Assembly (NCBI GenBank): GCA_015179025.1
Contig: WHUX01000001.1
Location: 186,001-250,000 of the forward strand
Source: Terfezia claveryi
Lineage: Eukaryota; Ascomycota; Pezizomycetes; Pezizales; Pezizaceae
Length of the DNA stretch: 64,000 nucleotides
Direction: 5' to 3'
The position numbers and the translations under genes are program-made. Shown one piece after another: positions 59,005 through 64,000 of the stretch (the stretch's first letter is position 1; every line of letters starts with the position of its first letter). The notes beneath the pieces were generated by a model that searched no databases, was not told the origin of the DNA, and saw nothing but the letters and a program-made list of their open reading frames with translations.

Positions 59005-60239
59005 ATGTGACTACTGTATTATTAGTAAAAGATGGAAGGGCTTAAACCACACTAAATCTGAGTGCTTCACTAATGTTATGAATGGGTATTAGGGTTTGTA
59101 GTATCACCTGCGATCGCAGGTGATGAGGAAAGGGTTAGTTGGCACTTGCGTAAGTAGATACGCAAGTGTCGAGGTATTGTATATGTAGGAAGTCTACATG
59201 TGTGATCGAGGTGTCAGGAGACTTGGATGAAACCAGGGACAGGGCACGGAGGCAAGGTAGTCTGGGCTACACTTAAGTAAAGAGTGGACGGAGGATAGTC
59301 TTATAAACAGCTAGGTACAGAGAAGTGAACAAGTTTTTTTTTATTTTTATTTTTAAATCCATTTGTATTTTTCTACATACAAGAGCGGCATGCAGCCTCA
59401 CGGCTATGGCCTAGAAACGCGAAAAAAGGGACAAGGTAACGATAACATAGGGTGAGAGGGGACGCTTATATGCGAACATTATTAGTGGGGAAGGGGGGGG
59501 TAGTGATTCAAGGGGAGATGATGCCTGCTTCGATCGTCTTGCGGAGGCCTGCGCCATTAGCAGTAATGACCGAGATGAGTGTTGGTAGATTCTCGTCGTT
59601 ATAGACGAGCTCATTGAACGTGGGGGAGTGGGGTGTTGCGTGAGGAGAGAAGAACATAGCAGAAATTGACTTCTTTTATAGAGAATCTAGTTCCCATTTG
59701 AGAGTCGTGTCAATATCTGGCACGACTGTCAAAGTATCTCAATCGAGTATGAACAGAAGGACGCGCAAGCAAGCACATGCAAAGATTCGAAAGGTGTACA
59801 AGTGCGAAAGGGACAGTTTCTGTTTTTCGAGAGTCGTGCCAATATAACTGGCACGACTGTCGCAAGACATAAGATTCAAGGGATTTAAAGTTATCCCACT
59901 AGATCGATCTAGCAGATTCCCTAATTAAGCGAGTACCTAGTTAGGACTTCCAGCGGTAGTCGCACTAGTCAAGGCAGTTCAAGCTAGAGTATACTTACAC
60001 AGATAAGTGCGTGGGTTACTGGTAGGGTGTTAAGATTCGCGGGTCGAGGTTTGTAAGTAGTCATGTTTTAAAAGTCGTACTAGTGGCTAATACGACTGTC
60101 ACAGGTTCAAGTATATTCTATGACAGGTTAAAGATGATCCGTTAGTAGCTCGATCCATAGCATGAATCAAGTTCACTCATTTCGGTAGTGTGCGAAGTCG
60201 AGGCTTTGAAGGATACAAAGCATGGAATATTTTCACAGC
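59005..60239. other. gene-free repeat-bearing region next to gypsy relic
   Basis: It contains three copies of an imperfect hairpin (59703-59730, 59831-59861, 60073-60100) and a palindrome CACCTGCGATCGCAGGTG at about 59106-59123. The part next to 60240 may include the 3' LTR of the minus-strand gypsy element, but no LTR pair was found. Confidence 0.5.
59703..60100. repeat. three dispersed hairpin repeats AGTCGTGcCA..TGGCACGACTGTC
   Basis: Copies at 59703-59730, 59831-59861 and 60073-60100 each have inverted arms (AGTCGTGCCA and TGGCACGACT in the best copy) around a loop of 5-9 bases, ending in TGTC. Spacing is about 130 and 240 bp. Confidence 0.8.
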
Positions 60240-60960
60240 ACTTGGTTGCATTCAAAAACATGTTAGCAGGTTCCCAGGTAAGCTCATTATAGCCGACCTA
60301 TCGGGCAAGGTATTTAAGTGTGTGTCCACGGAAACGGGAATCGACGATTTCGTCAACTTCCCATTGGGGTTTATCCTCGATAATGACAGGTGGTGGAGGT
60401 GGCTGGGTTTGGCTCGAAAGAGGATCGGTAGAGGCAGGTTCAAGGAGCGAGATATGGAAAACAGGGTGAATTTTCATGGAGATGCAGGGAGGTCAAGTCT
60501 GTAGGTATGGGAAGAAATTTTCTGGATAATCCGGAATTTCCCGAGTTTCTTGAAATCGAGTTTTGTGGAAGGGCGAGTTCTTTTGATATGCCTACGAAGT
60601 AGCCATACCTCATCACCGATCTCAAACCTAGGGGCCGGGGTATGAGATTTATTGGCTTGTTTGGAGTATGTAGCTTGGGCCCAAATTATTTCTGAATGGA
60701 GGTGGGTATCCAGCTCGGCAAGGTGGTCAGCATAATTTTTGATCATGGAGGGTGCAGGGAGCTTGGTTGCGGGATTCGGTTTGATCTGGTATCTAGAGTT
60801 TTCTCTATACATGGCCTGGAAAAGGGTGATCCCTAGAGTGGAAGAAAAGGTGTTGATGTAGGAGAACTCAGGCATGGTGATCAATTCTGACCAATTGTCT
60901 TGTTGATAATTGCAGTAAGCTCGCAGGTATTGTTCCGCAATGCCATATCCAACACACCTA
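60240..60960 (-). pseudogene. Ty3/gypsy integrase C-terminus and chromodomain relic
   Basis: Read on the minus strand from about 60960: EQYLRAYCNYQQDNWSELIT and MPEFSYIN (end of the integrase core), ATKLPAPSMIKNYADHLAEL, FEIGDEVWLLRRHIKRTRPS (GPF/Y-type module), [21 protein letters not shown] small frameshift at about 60475 leads to [14 protein letters not shown] and then a chromodomain: [20 protein letters not shown], followed by TAG where Trp is expected, and VGYNELTWEPANM. The order integrase-chromodomain is that of chromoviruses (Maggy/Tf-type). Nothing upstream of the integrase tail is recognisable, so the copy is truncated at about 60960. Confidence 0.8.
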
Positions 60961-62860
60961 TGTCTCCTAACCCCAACCCAACCAGATCTCATTTGTTTAA
61001 ATACATCTAATTCAGTACATCTCGCATAGTGAACAACAAAGCCTTCCCCGCTCAACTTCGGTAATATGGGACCTCCAGTAACTTATATGCCCTAAGAGTA
61101 CATCCTAGTCAGTCATTATGTCTGTCAAAATCTAGTGTTGTTCCACAGCAACGTTGCTAAGTACATAGGCTAGACTGCTGACTCGTGCTTACAGTAATGA
61201 CAGTCCTCTATGTAGTCTGTCATTATTAGTAACTAAAAACTCCTGTCACTGTTAGCCTCGTACCCCAGGTTAATAATAATTGTAGTGTTCGTGACCTCGC
61301 AACTCCCTAGTGACAACAGACTGGTTACTACGAGGCTACTGAACAACACCACTACACGTTAGAAGAACAGCAACAACATAATCAATCAGAGCGAAAAAGG
61401 GTATGCTATACCTACGAGCTTAATGACTGACCAGGATGTGCAAATCCCTCTATTAATTAATATCCCCCCTCTAATAGTCGCTGGAGGTTGGAATTGGTAC
61501 ACTTGATCACATCACTGCCGTTTCACTCTCCAGCTCCGCAATATTCCCCACTCAATATTTTAAGTACACCTGCCCTCGTGTCAGTTGTTTCCCGGCACCC
61601 CTAGTTGGTTCACTTTATCCGGCTCAATGTCCCAATTGTCAAGTGCTTCACATGGCGAATGTGTGATCTCTCGTGTATGTAGTGACAATTTGTGACGTTG
61701 AATTGATCTTATATTGCTCCGGCGGCAAGCGTCCCGAAATGCTCTGTGCATAGCTTTACTAATATTGACCCACCGTAGATACTACATAATGTGGGATCAG
61801 GTGAATCTTTAGGTAATGCACTCCTTCTTTCAGGATATCATCCACCAGCTCCTGATATTCCAAGATATTTCCCTGCCGCAATTTGGCCTTTTCCGATGCA
61901 GGTGAGGTCTTGAACCAACTCCTGTGCTTGTATTTGTATCTGCATGAATTTTTGTGTTGCTTCTGCATGTGCTTTTGCAAAACCATGATACGGTACCGAC
62001 ATTCTCCAGCTCATGCTCTCTCGTTCCTGACGCAGACGCAAATCACTGTAATAATCCCCACTTTCCTGACACACCCATCCTATTTTATGATTTTATGTCC
62101 ATTCTGCACACAGATCAAAATCTTATCCTCTCCATGAGTGGAGTTCTAATTTCAGTTCATATTCCAACGTAAAGAGTCTCCTAACCTCTTTTTTTTTTCT
62201 ATGACACGTGTATTATAAGCATTTGCTGACATGTATTTTATTCTCTCACGATATAATACAAAACTAGCTAAACACACAACTATTGTGACCAAATCACTGC
62301 CCTGAAGGCACACCAAAATCACCGCCCAAATCAGCCCCGTCTCACCATGTAAATAAGCCTAGAAATCACCGTCCAAAAAAATTATAGAAACCACCATCTA
62401 TATCAACCCAGTATCAGCATGCAAATAGGCATAGAAGAGTGCCTACGTTGTAGGTGGGCCTTGGAGAGAGAAATGACAGGAAAAAAATTCTTAAGTCCCC
62501 GGTGGACACATGTTGGAGGTAGGGAATGCTAGCCCTCTAATGTCGGGTCGAGCTACTGTTGACTTAGAGCCGGCAAGGGCAAGGGCGAAGGAACTCGGTT
62601 GTTAGTTGGATAGAGAGGAAAGGAAGCAAAACAAGAACGAGAGCAGTGGTCTAGTTCTATATACGAATAAGGTTCTGCTGACACAGGACTTGAGAGTAAC
62701 AGTAAGGCCCCAGGAAACCGAAACCCCGCCACACCGGTATGGTTATTAAGAAGCAGCCATAAGAGATATTCATGAGAGAACAAGAATCAAATGCAGAGGC
62801 CAAAAAAGCAGGAATTACACGTCGAAATGAGCTCTGCAACCTTGTAACCTTACAACAAGC
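60961..62860. other. gene-free region, 1.9 kb
   Basis: No recognised domain. A minus-strand open frame at about 61838-62074 (helical, SVPYHGFAKAHAEATQKFMQ) may be the end of a decayed gene. The last 200 bp are probably the 3' UTR of the Myb/SANT gene. Confidence 0.45.
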
Positions 62861-63751
62861 TCAAGACTGATCTCCACTTCCATCTCCGCCTCCAGATCCA
62901 CCTCCAAACTCGCCTCCAGATCCACCTCCAAACCCTCCAGATCCACCTCCAAATCCGCCTCGACTAGCAGCAAGCATATCCCTCGTCATTCTAGCAAATA
63001 TTTCCATCTGTTTAACTTGCGCATCTGCCTGAATTCGAGCAATCTCCACCTTTGCTTCATTTTCCGCTTTGATTCTCTTTAAGCTTAGCTCTAGTTGTGC
63101 AGCTTGCTTTTCTTCAAAGGCTCGCTTTAATACTCCATTGAGATCCCGCTTCCCTGAGCGTTTTGGTGGGAGCAGGGGTGCTGGGGTTGCATGCAGAGCT
63201 GGTGAGCCTCTTCTAGAGGATGATTCGGATGCTGGCTCGGATGCTGGCACTGGCTCGAACAGTATTTGGGGCACTGGCTCGGATGGCCTTTGAGAAACTG
63301 GCTGAGAAGGTGCTGGTATTGGAGAGGCTATAGACTCTGTATGGAGAATAACGGATATATTCGGACGTGACCCCCATAATTCCTCCAAACGCCAGAAGAA
63401 AGGGCATCTCCGCTCTAGTAGTTCATTAATGGACTGCTCATTATCTTCATACCTAACTCCCCACCCTGAGCGTATTTGCATTGCTCTGGCACCTTTCCAA
63501 GCTTTCTTCATATTCCCTATTTTTTCAGAGATTTTTTTCACCGTAATGTGCTCTTCAAGTGCAAATGATTGCTCCTTAACTTCCTTGTGCCATGCAATTT
63601 GCTTGCCTCGTAGTTGTTCGTGATTCTCCTCCATCCAGGAAATGAGTTTCTCAACCTCGCCGCGAGTCCATGGTCGTGGGGTTGTAGTATTGGCCATAGT
63701 TGGGTGTTTGCGGTTTGGCATGTCCGTGATCTGGGTGTTCGACATATTCAT
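62861..63751 (-). CDS. Myb/SANT-like DNA-binding protein with Gly-rich tail
   Basis: Single exon of 296 aa from the first ATG at 63751 (a second, MSNTQ, is at 63745). Residues about 15-125 form a Myb/SANT-like trihelix: PRPWTRGEVEKLISWMEENH, KISEKIGNMKKAWKGARAMQ, then INELLERRCPFFWRLEELWG. A Pro/Ser/Glu linker with repeated (S)QPVS/SEPVP units follows, then a Lys/Arg-rich coiled coil (VLKRAFEEKQAAQLELSLKR, ENEAKVEIARIQADAQVKQM) and a Gly-rich tail built of GGFGGGSGG repeats. The layout (SANT, linker, coiled coil) is like the DNA-binding partners of PIF/Harbinger transposons and their domesticated relatives. No transposase lies nearby. The gene is intact among decayed elements. Function is unknown. 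Confidence 0.7.
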   Translation of the reverse strand: MNMSNTQITDMPNRKHPTMANTTTPRPWTRGEVEKLISWMEENHEQLRGKQIAWHKEVKEQSFALEEHITVKKISEKIGNMKKAWKGARAMQIRSGWGVRYEDNEQSINELLERRCPFFWRLEELWGSRPNISVILHTESIASPIPAPSQPVSQRPSEPVPQILFEPVPASEPASESSSRRGSPALHATPAPLLPPKRSGKRDLNGVLKRAFEEKQAAQLELSLKRIKAENEAKVEIARIQADAQVKQMEIFARMTRDMLAASRGGFGGGSGGFGGGSGGEFGGGSGGGDGSGDQS

Positions 63752-64000
63752 ATTTGTGTTCAGCAATGTAGGAACTTGGAGCTTGGAACCAGACAAATCA
63801 GGGAACAGGAACTTGAAGTGACGCCACTACGGAGTTGGCCAATGAGGGCGACAGCCAAGTACCAAGGTGTGACACCTGAAGGCCTTGTGCATGAACCAAG
63901 TTTTGATGTGATCCCCTACATAGTACATAAAAGCTGAGTAACTACTCAAGGATCCTTGTTTATTGTGATACTGACTGCATGACATGAGCCCTGGGCTGCT
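63752..64000. promoter_or_regulatory. upstream region of the Myb/SANT gene
   Basis: 249 bp to the window edge, assumed to hold the promoter. The string ATGTAGGAACTTGGAGCTTG lies near 63765; no other gene was seen. Confidence 0.35.

Noticed and set aside
60190..60504. 104-aa plus-strand ORF at 60.2 kb
   Set aside because: It is antisense to the gypsy chromodomain sequence.
61838..62074. Helical minus-strand ORF near 62 kb as a gene
   Set aside because: It has no recognisable family, and no plausible exon precedes it; listed only as possible decayed sequence.

Overview
The window is nuclear DNA from a filamentous ascomycete (Pezizomycotina-type). The evidence is short spliceosomal introns of about 43-132 nt with GT..AG ends and CTAAT/CTAAC-like branch sites, fungal housekeeping genes (DPB2, NASP, DCD1, SCJ1, DIM1, PRP6, RPL30, RPL10), a eukaryotic initiator tRNA gene, and relics of Tad-like LINE, Ty1/copia, Ty3/gypsy (chromodomain) and pogo/Fot1-like elements. 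I cannot name the species. All exon joins were worked out by hand from reading frame, splice sites and family conservation.

Layout. 0-5.7 kb: an Asp-rich 3' gene fragment entering from the left edge, then a divergent pair, histone chaperone NASP (-) and DNA polymerase epsilon subunit B (+), separated by a promoter with a 17-bp minisatellite. 5.7-12 kb: gene-poor, with a LINE 3' relic, tandem repeats and a decayed Myb/SANT-like gene. 12-24 kb: a housekeeping island holding an eight-exon DDHD-domain phospholipase (-), a Yippee-domain protein, proteasome assembly chaperone 3, cyclophilin (-), dCMP deaminase, and an ER DnaJ protein ending in KDEL that carries an apparent one-base frameshift. 24-33.3 kb: gene-poor except for one tail-anchored hypothetical protein (-). 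33.3-43 kb: an Flc/TRP-like membrane protein, initiator tRNA-Met, a long coiled-coil protein (-), and the 18S rRNA dimethylase Dim1 (-), which is divergent from PRP6. 43-52.8 kb: Prp6 splicing factor, ribosomal proteins eL30 and uL16 in tandem, and an unrecognised 609-aa protein.

52.8-64 kb is accessory DNA made of nested or decayed mobile elements: a TA-flanked MITE, a second relic of the same LINE family, a long inverted repeat, a kinase pseudogene, a copia gag pseudogene interrupted by a CENP-B-HTH element with perfect 63-bp inverted repeats, a gypsy integrase-chromodomain relic and a set of repeated hairpins. It ends in one intact gene for a Myb/SANT-like, Gly-rich protein. Several stop codons in the relics are C-to-T or G-to-A changes, which is compatible with repeat-induced point mutation.

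Functionally the intact genes are mostly core machinery: replication and chromatin (DPB2, NASP, DCD1), ribosome and splicing (DIM1, RPL30, RPL10, initiator tRNA, PRP6), protein folding and turnover (cyclophilin, SCJ1, PAC3), and membrane or lipid functions (DDHD lipase, Flc). I found no CRISPR array, bacterial operon or secondary-metabolite cluster. The best candidates for something new are the intact Myb/SANT gene, the hairpin-bearing TIR element, and the inverted repeat beside the kinase pseudogene.
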